Origin: Thermodesulfovibrionales bacterium | GTDB lineage: Bacteria > Nitrospirota > Thermodesulfovibrionia > Thermodesulfovibrionales > SM23-35 | Direction: 5' to 3' | DNA length: 10,154 nucleotides | Assembly: GCA_020053565.1 (NCBI GenBank) | Contig: JAGVMY010000123.1 | Location: forward strand, 1-10,154 | In this document: positions 1-6,898 of the stretch, in pieces | Layout of the letters: each line of letters starts with the position of its first letter | Position numbering within the stretch: position 1 is the stretch's first letter | Made by a program: the position numbers and the translations under genes | The notes under the pieces: generated by a model | What the model was told of the DNA's origin: nothing | Databases searched by the model: none | The model's input: only the letters and a program-made list of their open reading frames with translations

Positions 1-879
1 ATAACGATAAAAGATATCGAAAAGAGGAAAAAATATCCAAATGCATGCAAAGATAGAGTCGGGAGACTTTGCGTTGGAGCCGCTGTAGGCACAGGAGAAG
101 ATTCACTCTACAGGGCGGAAATCCTTGTAAAAGCAGGGGTAGATGTTATTGTAATTGATACTGCCCATGGACATACCAAGTCAGTCATTGCCACCATTAA
201 GACATTAAAAAAGAGAATTGATGTGGATATAATTGCAGGCAATATCGCTACTGCAGAGGCTACATTTGACCTCATTAAGGCTGGTGTAGATGGAATAAAG
301 ATTGGCATAGGCCCGGGCTCAATATGTACTACGAGAATTATAGCAGGTACAGGCGTACCACAGATTACAGCTATAAAAAACTGTTATTCTGTTGCAAAGA
401 AATATGGAGTTCCTCTCATCGCAGACGGAGGGATAAAATATTCAGGAGATATTACAAAAGCACTTGCAGCAGGCGCACACTCTGTAATGATTGGGAGTCT
501 TTTTGCAGGTACTGATGAGTCTCCAGGTGAGTTAGTGCTTTTCCAGGGTCGTAGTTATAAGGTATATAGAGGAATGGGTTCAATCGGTGCAATGGAGCAG
601 GGTCCAAAAGACAGATATATGCAGGCAGGAGTGGAATCAATTAAACTTGTGCCAGAAGGTGTAGAAGGCAGGGTACCAAACAAAGGACCTCTTTCTCAAA
701 GTGTTCATCAGTTAATAGGTGGTTTGCGTTCAGGAATGGGTTACTGCGGGTGCAAAAACCTTGAGGAACTCAGGGAAAAGGCACGATTCATAATGATTAC
801 GAATGCGGGTCTCAGAGAAAGCCACGTCCATGATGTCATAATAACAAAAGAGGCACCAAATTATAGGCCTGAATGGTGA
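1..879 (+). CDS. guaB: Inosine-5'-monophosphate dehydrogenase, C-terminal 292 residues (5' end outside window)
   Basis: IMP dehydrogenase oxidises IMP to XMP with NAD+, the committed step of guanine nucleotide synthesis in the cytoplasm. The frame is open from base 1, so the gene starts upstream. The visible part begins just after where the CBS (Bateman) pair normally sits (ITIKDIEKRKKYPNA) and covers most of the catalytic barrel. Visible family marks are DTAHGH, the catalytic loop GPGSICTTR with the nucleophilic Cys at codon 325-327, the phosphate-binding ADGGI and GSLFAG segments, YRGMGS, the flap Arg-Tyr pair in KDRYMQ, LVPEGVEGRV, and the C-terminal GLRSGMGYCG and TNAGLRESHVHDV. The stop TGA is followed at once by the guaA ATG, so the two are almost certainly co-transcribed and translationally coupled. 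An ATG at 223 lies inside the barrel and is not the true start. The assignment is secure; only the N-terminus is missing. Confidence 0.97.
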   Translation: MTIKDIEKRKKYPNACKDRVGRLCVGAAVGTGEDSLYRAEILVKAGVDVIVIDTAHGHTKSVIATIKTLKKRIDVDIIAGNIATAEATFDLIKAGVDGIKIGIGPGSICTTRIIAGTGVPQITAIKNCYSVAKKYGVPLIADGGIKYSGDITKALAAGAHSVMIGSLFAGTDESPGELVLFQGRSYKVYRGMGSIGAMEQGPKDRYMQAGVESIKLVPEGVEGRVPNKGPLSQSVHQLIGGLRSGMGYCGCKNLEELREKARFIMITNAGLRESHVHDVIITKEAPNYRPEW

Positions 880-2418
880 ATGCGCAAAGAAAAGATTTTA
901 GTCCTTGATTTTGGCTCTCAGTATACTCAGCTCATCGCAAGACGTGTAAGAGAGAATAAAGTCTACTCAGAGATATTCCCGTTTAATACCCGAATAGAAA
1001 AGATAAAGAATTTTAACCCGAAGGGGATAATCCTTTCAGGTGGCCCATCAAGCGTCTATGATACAAAGGCACCAATTCCTGATAGTGCACTATTCAAACT
1101 TGGCATACCTGTACTCGGTATCTGTTATGGAATGCAGCTTATGGCGTATCTTTTTGAAGGAAAAGTTGTCAAAGCACAAAAAAGAGAATACGGAAAGGCA
1201 GAAATCACAGTCAACAACAGGATAGCTCTCTTCAAGGGTATTCCAACAAAAACTATTGTCTGGATGAGCCATGGCGACAGAATCGAGCAATGTCCTTCTC
1301 AATTTAAACCCATAGCATATACAGCGAATTCACCTATTGCAGCTATGGCAAACAAAAAAATGGGATTTTATGCTTTACAATTTCATCCTGAAGTTGTCCA
1401 TACACCAAGAGGATTTGATATTTTGAAGAATTTTTTATTTAAGATATGTGGATGCACGCCAACATGGACTATAAAGTCCTTCATCGATACAGCAACAAAA
1501 GAGATAAAAGAGAAAGTCAGAAATAAAAAAGTTGTGTGTGGAATAAGCGGTGGAGTTGATTCTGCAGTTACCGCAGTGCTTGTACACAGGTCTATTAAAG
1601 ATCAGCTCACCTGCATATTTGTGGATAACGGGGTCTTAAGGGCAGGAGAGGCAAAAAAAGTTGAAGATACTTTGAGAAGGCATTTTGATATGAACATACA
1701 CTGCGTTGATGCCTCTGAAAGATTTCTCAATAAATTGTATGGGATTGTTGATCCTGAAATGAAGAGGAAGATAATCGGCAACGAATTCATAAAGGTCTTT
1801 GAAGAAGAGGCAAAGAAAATCAAAGGGGTCAGGTTTCTTGCGCAGGGGACATTATATCCAGATGTGATAGAGAGCGTTCCTTTTAAGGGCCCGTCAGCTA
1901 CTATAAAAAGTCATCATAATGTCGGGGGTCTTCTCAAAAGGATGAAGTTGAAACTTATCGAACCTCTCAGGGAACTATTCAAAGATGAGGTTCGACTCCT
2001 CGGAAAAGAACTCGGTATACCCGATGAGATAATAAACCGCCATCCATTTCCAGGGCCAGGCCTTGCGATAAGGGTTATTGATGAGGTAACACATGAGAGG
2101 TGTGATATAGTGAGAAAGGCAGACGCAATAGTCTTAGAAGAGATAAAGAAAGCCGGTCTTTACACCGAGCTGTGGCAGGCTTTTGCAGTACTTTTGCCCG
2201 TAAAGAGTGTGGGTGTTATGGGCGATGAAAGGACATACGAAAATGTGATCGCAGTCAGGGCTGTAAAGAGCCTCGACGGAATGACAGCTGACTGGGCAAG
2301 AATACCATATGATATTATGGGAAAAATATCAAACAGGATAATAAATGAAGTGAACGGGGTTAACAGGGTTGTATACGATATTAGTTCAAAACCACCGAGC
2401 ACAATAGAATGGGAGTGA
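880..2418 (+). CDS. guaA: GMP synthase (glutamine-hydrolysing)
   Basis: GuaA converts XMP to GMP using ATP and ammonia released from glutamine, the step after GuaB. The 512-residue length is typical of the two-domain bacterial enzyme. The N-terminal class I glutamine amidotransferase domain has the opening LDFGSQYTQLIARR, the nucleophile Cys82 in GICYGMQ, and His169/Glu171 in FHPEVVHT. The ATP-pyrophosphatase domain starts near residue 200 with the P-loop SGGVDS at 223-228, followed by FVDNGVLR, QGTLYPDVIES and KSHHNVGG. The C-terminal dimerisation domain contains HPFPGPGLAIR and ends SSKPPSTIEWE, where most homologues have PPGTIEWE. The start ATG directly abuts the guaB TGA with no intervening base and no good Shine-Dalgarno of its own, which points to coupling with guaB. 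The next gene is separated by 95 bp of AT-rich DNA. Confidence 0.98.
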   Translation: MRKEKILVLDFGSQYTQLIARRVRENKVYSEIFPFNTRIEKIKNFNPKGIILSGGPSSVYDTKAPIPDSALFKLGIPVLGICYGMQLMAYLFEGKVVKAQKREYGKAEITVNNRIALFKGIPTKTIVWMSHGDRIEQCPSQFKPIAYTANSPIAAMANKKMGFYALQFHPEVVHTPRGFDILKNFLFKICGCTPTWTIKSFIDTATKEIKEKVRNKKVVCGISGGVDSAVTAVLVHRSIKDQLTCIFVDNGVLRAGEAKKVEDTLRRHFDMNIHCVDASERFLNKLYGIVDPEMKRKIIGNEFIKVFEEEAKKIKGVRFLAQGTLYPDVIESVPFKGPSATIKSHHNVGGLLKRMKLKLIEPLRELFKDEVRLLGKELGIPDEIINRHPFPGPGLAIRVIDEVTHERCDIVRKADAIVLEEIKKAGLYTELWQAFAVLLPVKSVGVMGDERTYENVIAVRAVKSLDGMTADWARIPYDIMGKISNRIINEVNGVNRVVYDISSKPPSTIEWE

Positions 2419-2513
2419 AAATGAACTCAAAAATCAAAATTGAAAATGAAAAAACAAGGATTTTTTATATTTTGAATTGTAATAGTTAACTTTCGTGTTT
2501 GCATTGTGAATTG
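2419..2513 (+). other. AT-rich spacer between guaA and ispA holding a degenerate repeat
   Basis: This is the only sizeable gap in the first 6.8 kb. It is very AT-rich, contains runs such as caaaaatcaaaattg and ggattttttatatt, and shares a repeat core with DNA inside the next gene. A partial inverted pair (aaaaatc at 2429-2435 and gattttt at 2459-2465) could form a weak hairpin. No convincing sigma-70 promoter or GC-rich terminator is visible, and no strong Shine-Dalgarno precedes the ispA ATG at 2514. It may be the remains of a small dispersed element; that is an inference. Confidence 0.5.
2427..2447 (+). repeat. AT-rich repeat, copy 1 (intergenic)
   Basis: The core tcaaaaatcaaaatt at 2427-2441 is found again exactly at 2907-2921 inside ispA. 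Extending the comparison gives 20 matches of 21 against 2907-2927, the single difference being g versus c at the 16th base. The low complexity of the sequence weakens the match, but both copies lie at sites where extra DNA is suspected. Confidence 0.5.
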
Positions 2514-3461
2514 ATGGATATACATACTTATCTAAAAGAAAAACGTGAATTAATTGACTCATACCTGGAGTCCTGTTTCAATGTCCCTTCTGAACCCCGT
2601 GTGCTTCATGAGGCAATGAAATATTCGCTTTTAGCAGGTGGAAAGAGAATCCGCCCAATACTAGCACTTGCATCATACGAGGTATGTGGCGGAAAGGCCA
2701 ATGACATTATTCCCTATGCTGCTGCTCTTGAGCTTATACACACATATTCCCTTATTCACGATGACCTGCCTGCAATGGACAATGATAACCTGAGGCGAGG
2801 AAAACCGACAAGCCACAAAGTTTTTGGAGAAGCAATAGCAATACTTGCAGGCGATGCGCTTCTTACAGAGGCATTTTCTATGTTATCGAATACCAAAATG
2901 CAAAATTCAAAAATCAAAATTCAAAATTGCGGTAATTCCCTTTCACTTAATACACACCTCTCATCACACATCTCTCATCACTCTATCTTGCGGGTTATCC
3001 ATGAGGTTGCCGTGGCAGCAGGTACCCATGGCATGGTTGCAGGTCAGGTTCAGGACATACTTTCAGAAAACTCAAAGCCTGATAGAGATACACTTGCCTT
3101 TATACACCTTTACAAAACTGCTGCACTTATCACCGCATCTGTCAGGATCGGGCCAATACTTGCTAACAGCGATGAAGATGCTTTAATGGCTTTGACAAAA
3201 TACGGCGAAAACATAGGACTCGCCTTCCAGATTGTTGATGATATACTGAATATTGAAGGCAATACAGAGGAACTCGGTAAACCGGCTGGTTCAGATGAGA
3301 AGATGAAGAAGATGACCTATCCTGCGTTGTTTGGCACAGAAAAGTCACGACAAAAAGCAGAAGACTTAATTTCAAATGCAATAGATGTACTTAAGGTATT
3401 TTCTTCTGAAGCAGAACCATTAAGAAAAATTGCCCGCTATCTCATAAAAAGGAGAGTTTGA
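2514..3461 (+). CDS. ispA: Short-chain (E)-prenyl diphosphate synthase (farnesyl/geranylgeranyl type) with an expanded loop
   Basis: A class I trans-prenyltransferase that condenses isopentenyl diphosphate with allylic diphosphates to make farnesyl or geranylgeranyl diphosphate for quinones and undecaprenyl carriers. From the ATG at 2514 it is 315 residues, somewhat longer than the ~300 of E. coli IspA. Visible are the substrate-binding GGKRIRP, the first aspartate-rich motif DDLPAMD (residues 83-89), GQVQDI, the KT pair in the LYKTAALI segment, and the second motif DDILN (242-246), where the last Asp is replaced by Asn. The downstream GKPAGSDEKMKKMTYPALFG is typical. Residues ~127-156 are a low-complexity Asn/Ser/His/Lys-rich insert encoded by repeat-like DNA, yet the frame stays open and all core motifs survive. 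An in-frame TTG at 2499 would add five residues (MHCEL), but family proteins begin at MD-hydrophobic-YL, so 2514 is preferred. The chain length of the product cannot be fixed from sequence alone. Confidence 0.93.
   Translation: MDIHTYLKEKRELIDSYLESCFNVPSEPRVLHEAMKYSLLAGGKRIRPILALASYEVCGGKANDIIPYAAALELIHTYSLIHDDLPAMDNDNLRRGKPTSHKVFGEAIAILAGDALLTEAFSMLSNTKMQNSKIKIQNCGNSLSLNTHLSSHISHHSILRVIHEVAVAAGTHGMVAGQVQDILSENSKPDRDTLAFIHLYKTAALITASVRIGPILANSDEDALMALTKYGENIGLAFQIVDDILNIEGNTEELGKPAGSDEKMKKMTYPALFGTEKSRQKAEDLISNAIDVLKVFSSEAEPLRKIARYLIKRRV
2907..2927 (+). repeat. AT-rich repeat, copy 2 (inside ispA)
   Basis: This matches the intergenic copy at 2427-2447 with one mismatch, in the same orientation and about 480 bp away. 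It encodes part of the QNSKIKIQN segment. The related unit caaaatt recurs at 2901-2907, 2915-2921 (as caaaatt after aaat) and 2922-2928, giving the stretch a locally iterated structure. Confidence 0.5.
2958..2981 (+). repeat. Short direct repeat ctctcatcac, two copies, 14-bp period
   Basis: Exact 10-bp copies are at 2958-2967 and 2972-2981. Because the period of 14 is not a multiple of three, they are read in different frames, giving LSSH and then SHH. They form the 3' half of the ispA insertion. Confidence 0.6.
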
Positions 3462-5359
3462 TGTATCTTGAATCGATCAAATCACCGTCAGATTTAAAAA
3501 ATCTCTCTGTATCACAACTCAAAGAACTCGCAAAAGAACTGAGAGAGACAATAGTTGAAACGGTCTCGCGAAATGGTGGTCATCTATCCTCAAACCTCGG
3601 GGTAGTGGAACTGACAATCGCCCTTCATTGCGTATTCAATTCTCCGGCAGACAAAATAATATGGGATGTTGGTCATCAATCCTATTCCCACAAAATTCTT
3701 ACCGGAAGATACGAAAAGTTTTCAACCCTGAGAAAATATAAAGGTATTTCTGGCTTCCCTAAGAGACAGGAAAGTGAGCATGATGCGTTCGGTACAGGAC
3801 ATAGTTCTACATCAATCTCGGCAGCCCTTGGAATAATCGAGGGGAGAGATAAAAATAAAGAGGATTTTAAAGTTATCGCTGTTATCGGCGATGGAGCAAT
3901 GACATCTGGACTTGCATTTGAGGGGTTAAACAATGCGGGCCATCTTAAAAAAGATCTCATTGTCATTCTCAATGACAATGAGATGTCCATTTCCAAAAAT
4001 GTTGGTGCCCTCTCTGCATACCTGAACAGAATCCTTACCGGTGAGTTCTTTCAGAAATTCAAAAAAGAGACCAGATCCTTTCTCGAAAGCATACCAAAAT
4101 TAGGGGTACCTGCTGCAAAGATAGCTCAGAAGACAGAGGAAATGCTCAAGGGAATTTTCTTGCCTGGAATCATATTTGAGGAACTCGGATTTAATTATTT
4201 CGGTCCTATAGACGGCCACAATATTGAGCTTTTAAGTGAGACTTTGAAGAGAATAAAAACAGCATCATCACCTACACTCATCCATATCATCACAAAGAAA
4301 GGTAAAGGCTTTGAATTTTCAGAGAAAAATCCATCTCTGTTTCATGGAATCGGTCCTTTCAGGCTCGAGACAGGAACTCCTGTAATTGGAGATGGTCTCA
4401 CCTACAGTGAGGCTTTTGGTAATGCGCTCACAGACCTTGCAGCTCATGATAATAAAATAATTGCTATTACAGCAGCGATGAAAGAAGGTACAGGCCTTGT
4501 CCGTTTTGCAGAAAAATACCCTGAGAGATTCTATGATGTTGGCATTGCAGAGCCACATGCAGTAACTTTCGCAGCAGGGCTTGCAACACAGGGATTAAAA
4601 CCTGTCGTTGCAATATATTCTACCTTTCTTCAAAGGGCATACGATGAGATAGTCCACGATGTCTGCCTTCAGAACCTCCACGTCGTATTCGCCATTGACA
4701 GGGCAGGTATAGTAGGCGAAGACGGTCCTACACACAGCGGGTTATTTGACCTATCATATCTCAGACATATACCAAATATTGTTGTCATGGCACCTAAGGA
4801 TGGCGTTGAACTCAGAGCTATGCTTGAGCTTGCTTTAACCCATAGTGGACCTTCTGCCATAAGATTTCCGAGAGGGAAAATACATTCTCCAGTCATAAAT
4901 CATACGGAATCCGTCGAAGAATCACCGGTCACTTTTTCTATCGGAGAGTCTGACGTTCTTAAGGACGGGGAGGACATAGCAATACTGGCAATAGGAACTA
5001 CTGTTTCCCTATCCTTGTCCGCTGCAGAACGACTTGAAAATGAAGGCGTTAGTGCAATGGTTGTCAATGCTAGATTCGTAAAACCACTTGACCGAAATCT
5101 TCTCTCGTCTGTAACCTCTAAATTAAAAAAAATACTCACTGTAGAAGAGAATGCCCTTGAAGGTGGCTTTGGCAGCGCTGTCGTTGAACTCCTGAATGAC
5201 ATGGAAATCCATGATGTTCGGGTAAGGCGGCTCGGCATACCTGATGAATTCATTGAGATAGGTCAACAAAGTGAATTGAGAAAGAAATACAGTCTTGACG
5301 AAGAAGGAATTTATCTGACTGTGCTTTCATTTCTCAAAGAGCCATCGTATATCCATTGA
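3461..5359 (+). CDS. dxs: 1-deoxy-D-xylulose-5-phosphate synthase
   Basis: DXS is a thiamine diphosphate enzyme that condenses pyruvate with glyceraldehyde 3-phosphate, the first and often rate-setting step of the MEP isoprenoid pathway. The 632-residue length is standard. The order of motifs is clear: NGGHLSSNLG (His41), WDVGHQSYSHKILTGR (His72), FGTGHSSTSIS (His114), the ThDP/Mg motif GDGAMTSG through LNDNEMSIS (Asp144 to Asn173), GPIDGHN, the transketolase-like GIAEPHAVTFAAG with the catalytic Glu364, the YSTFLQRAYDEIVHDV and DRAGIVGEDGPTHSG segments, and RFPRG. Residue 365 is Pro where E. coli and many others have Gln. The ATG at 3461 overlaps the ispA TGA by one base and has AAGGAGA at 3449-3455 with a 5-nt spacer. 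A TTG at 3458 would add only one Met and is less likely. The 3' end overlaps tlyA by four bases. Confidence 0.97.
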   Translation: MYLESIKSPSDLKNLSVSQLKELAKELRETIVETVSRNGGHLSSNLGVVELTIALHCVFNSPADKIIWDVGHQSYSHKILTGRYEKFSTLRKYKGISGFPKRQESEHDAFGTGHSSTSISAALGIIEGRDKNKEDFKVIAVIGDGAMTSGLAFEGLNNAGHLKKDLIVILNDNEMSISKNVGALSAYLNRILTGEFFQKFKKETRSFLESIPKLGVPAAKIAQKTEEMLKGIFLPGIIFEELGFNYFGPIDGHNIELLSETLKRIKTASSPTLIHIITKKGKGFEFSEKNPSLFHGIGPFRLETGTPVIGDGLTYSEAFGNALTDLAAHDNKIIAITAAMKEGTGLVRFAEKYPERFYDVGIAEPHAVTFAAGLATQGLKPVVAIYSTFLQRAYDEIVHDVCLQNLHVVFAIDRAGIVGEDGPTHSGLFDLSYLRHIPNIVVMAPKDGVELRAMLELALTHSGPSAIRFPRGKIHSPVINHTESVEESPVTFSIGESDVLKDGEDIAILAIGTTVSLSLSAAERLENEGVSAMVVNARFVKPLDRNLLSSVTSKLKKILTVEENALEGGFGSAVVELLNDMEIHDVRVRRLGIPDEFIEIGQQSELRKKYSLDEEGIYLTVLSFLKEPSYIH

Positions 5360-6147
5360 AAGAGAGATTAGATAAAATTCTTGTTGACAGAGGGCTTGTA
5401 AAGAGCAGGGAATTTGCAAAGGCCCTCATCATGGAAGGGAAAGTCTTTGTCGATGGCCAAAAAGTAACCAAAGCAGGTACCTCTGTGAAGCACGTGTCAG
5501 ACATTCTACTCAAAGAAACAGACCTGCCTTATGTAAGCAGAGGAGGACTCAAACTTGAGGCAGCAAGAATATTTTTTCACATTAATGTAAATAATATGGT
5601 TATTATGGATGTCGGTTCATCAACAGGTGGCTTCACAGACTGCTTGTTAAAAAATGGTGCAAAGAAGGTATACTGTATTGATGTTGGCCATGGGCAGCTC
5701 GCATGGTCTCTCAGAAAAGACCCGAGGGTCATAGTGATGGAAAGAACAAATATAAGATACCTTGATAAAATAGTCCGGGGTGAAGGTTCAAAAATCAGTG
5801 GCCAAGCGTTTGAAGAACTCATAAAAAGCACTATAGATATGGCTACAGTAGATGTTTCATTTATATCATTAATAAAGGTGATCCCTATAGTCGTGCAGTT
5901 TCTTAAAGAAGAAGGTACGGTGCTCGCACTTGTCAAACCACAGTTTGAGGTAGGAAAAGGTGAGGTCGGAAAAGGAGGCATCGTGAGAGAAGAAGAAAAA
6001 AGGCTCAAAGCTGTGGAAGATGTACGAAAAGATTTAGAAAAACTCAGCCTCAGGACCATAGGCATATTTCAATCACCCATTTCTGGTCAGAAAGGCAATA
6101 GAGAATATTTTTTATATTTGAAGAAGGAATCATATGGAAGAGACTAA
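5356..6147 (+). CDS. tlyA: TlyA-family rRNA 2'-O-methyltransferase (S4 domain plus FtsJ-like domain), TTG start
   Basis: TlyA proteins use SAM to methylate ribose 2'-O positions in 16S and/or 23S rRNA (C1409 and C1920 in mycobacteria); characterised members also affect capreomycin sensitivity. This protein is 263 residues. An S4 RNA-binding domain occupies about residues 1-60 (RLDKILVDRGLVKSR, GKVFVDGQKV). The Rossmann methyltransferase follows, with SRGGLKL (Lys66), the SAM motif DVGSSTGGFTDCLL (85-98), the DVGHGQL segment, TVDVSFISL (Asp166), LVKPQFEVGKGEVGKGG (Lys194) and GNREYF (Glu250). These give the expected K-D-K-E tetrad. The start is TTG at 5356, sharing TTGA with the dxs stop. No nearby ATG gives the conserved opening, and no strong Shine-Dalgarno is present, so expression probably depends on translational coupling. 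A loop around residues 141-157 seems a little longer than usual. Confidence 0.94.
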   Translation: MKERLDKILVDRGLVKSREFAKALIMEGKVFVDGQKVTKAGTSVKHVSDILLKETDLPYVSRGGLKLEAARIFFHINVNNMVIMDVGSSTGGFTDCLLKNGAKKVYCIDVGHGQLAWSLRKDPRVIVMERTNIRYLDKIVRGEGSKISGQAFEELIKSTIDMATVDVSFISLIKVIPIVVQFLKEEGTVLALVKPQFEVGKGEVGKGGIVREEEKRLKAVEDVRKDLEKLSLRTIGIFQSPISGQKGNREYFLYLKKESYGRD

Positions 6148-6811
6148 ACTTCTCCTTGAATTAGATCTTTCACTTTCATCCAGAGAAGTAATAGAAATAC
6201 TCATTGAAGATACATCCGAACCTTCTATATTCGCCGACATAGCAAAGGCAAACACTCATAGGCCTGAAATACTCAGAATTCTTATTGAAAACCCTGATAC
6301 ACCTGATGAGGTAAGACAGCAGATTATAAAAGATCTGAGTGCCCCTGTAAAGATCCCATCAGAAGTCGCAAGGGTCAGGAAAACCCCCGAGATGCGTGCA
6401 GAGAACATTTTCCAAAGGATTCAGAGATTAGGTGTTGTAGAGAAAAGGCATCTTGCGCGGATGGGCGGTAGGGAAATCAGGTCGGTTCTGATAAAGGATC
6501 CGAATAAAGAGGTACTGTTAACTCTCCTCGATAACCCCAAACTCACAGAGACTGAGATAGAAATAATGGCAAAGTCACGCTTTATGCCTGAAGAAGCATT
6601 GAGGAAAATATCAAAAAAGAGGGAATGGATGAAAAAATATCCAATAACTCTTGCAATCGTGACAAATCCTAAAACACCACCGGGCATTGCAGTCACGTTT
6701 GTGAATGAACTGAAAACAAAGGATCTTGCAATTCTTGAAAAGAACAGAAACATTTCAGATGCTGTACGAACCACTGCTAAGAAAATTCTCCAATCGAGAA
6801 GAGCACACTAA
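6134..6811 (+). CDS. Uncharacterised helical-repeat (HEAT/LRV-like) protein linked to tlyA
   Basis: No named function can be given. The 225-residue, charged, soluble protein has no signal peptide or membrane segment. It looks like a chain of short alpha-helices with a recurring Asn-Pro turn: ENPDTP (52-57), DNPKLT (133-138) and TNPKTP (177-182), each after a Leu/Ile-rich helix. This spacing suggests a HEAT- or leucine-rich-variant-like solenoid. The C-terminal half (about 100-220), with KDPNKEVLL, IMAKSR, ISKKREWMKKYPI, NPKTPP and LKTKDLAIL, resembles a conserved family I recall from Deltaproteobacteria and Nitrospirota annotated only as hypothetical. The ATG at 6134 overlaps the end of tlyA by 14 bp and has AAGGA at 6124-6128 with a 5-nt spacer, so it is well supported as the last gene of the ispA-dxs-tlyA run. 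A role in protein-protein contact is plausible but inferred. Confidence 0.85.
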   Translation: MEETKLLLELDLSLSSREVIEILIEDTSEPSIFADIAKANTHRPEILRILIENPDTPDEVRQQIIKDLSAPVKIPSEVARVRKTPEMRAENIFQRIQRLGVVEKRHLARMGGREIRSVLIKDPNKEVLLTLLDNPKLTETEIEIMAKSRFMPEEALRKISKKREWMKKYPITLAIVTNPKTPPGIAVTFVNELKTKDLAILEKNRNISDAVRTTAKKILQSRRAH

Positions 6812-6898
6812 AAATACTCTAAATTTCTGTTGCAAATTTTATCTAAATAACTTTAAATAAAAAATTACATCACATTTTTAAGATAAAATGGAGCCGAA
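6812..6898 (+). promoter_or_regulatory. AT-rich leader of the polyamine cluster, possible promoter
   Basis: This 87-bp gap separates the tlyA run from the decarboxylase gene. A possible sigma-70 site is ttgcaa at 6830-6835, then 17 bp, then ttaaat at 6853-6858; the -10 match is poor. GGAG at 6890-6893 with a 5-nt spacer is a good ribosome binding site for the ATG at 6899. No GC-rich terminator is visible, so read-through from tlyA remains possible. Confidence 0.35.

Larger units (their letters stand above)
2892..2981 (+). repeat. In-frame low-complexity insertion within ispA
   Basis: Between the conserved EAFSMLSN and ILRVIHEVAVAAG segments, most homologues have a loop of about a dozen residues. 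Here about 30 residues (127-156) lie between them. The DNA has two parts. The first is an A-rich stretch (about 2895-2930) with repeated caaaatt/caaaaatc units matching the spacer before this gene. The second is a C/T/A-rich stretch (about 2941-2981) with no G on this strand, holding two copies of ctctcatcac. Boundaries are approximate because they rest on remembered family alignments. The length is compatible with preserving the reading frame. Confidence 0.6.

Noticed and set aside
223..225. ATG at 223 as the start of guaB
   Set aside because: The frame is open and encodes conserved IMP dehydrogenase barrel sequence from base 1, so this Met is internal.
2499..2513. TTG at 2499 as an earlier start of ispA
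   Set aside because: It adds only MHCEL, lies in the AT-rich spacer, has no ribosome binding site, and family proteins start near the ATG at 2514.
2901..2981. CRISPR-like repeat array in the ispA region
   Set aside because: The repeats are short, imperfect, without regular spacers, and lie inside an intact coding frame with no cas genes nearby.
2845..3186. 113-residue + strand open frame overlapping ispA
   Set aside because: It runs in another frame of a well-supported gene, shows no family motifs, and is long only because the insert DNA is low-complexity.
3682..3996. Minus-strand open frames opposite dxs, the helical-repeat gene and speE
   Set aside because: All are fully covered by clear + strand genes with strong motifs, and none shows a plausible protein family.
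5577..6065. 162-residue minus-strand open frame opposite tlyA
   Set aside because: It is antisense to conserved methyltransferase motifs, Ser/Thr-rich as expected of a reverse-frame shadow, and has no recognisable domain.
6821..6840. aaattt inverted pair before the decarboxylase gene as a terminator or operator
   Set aside because: The stem is entirely A-T, aaattt is self-complementary, and no GC stem with T-run follows, so it cannot be told from base composition.
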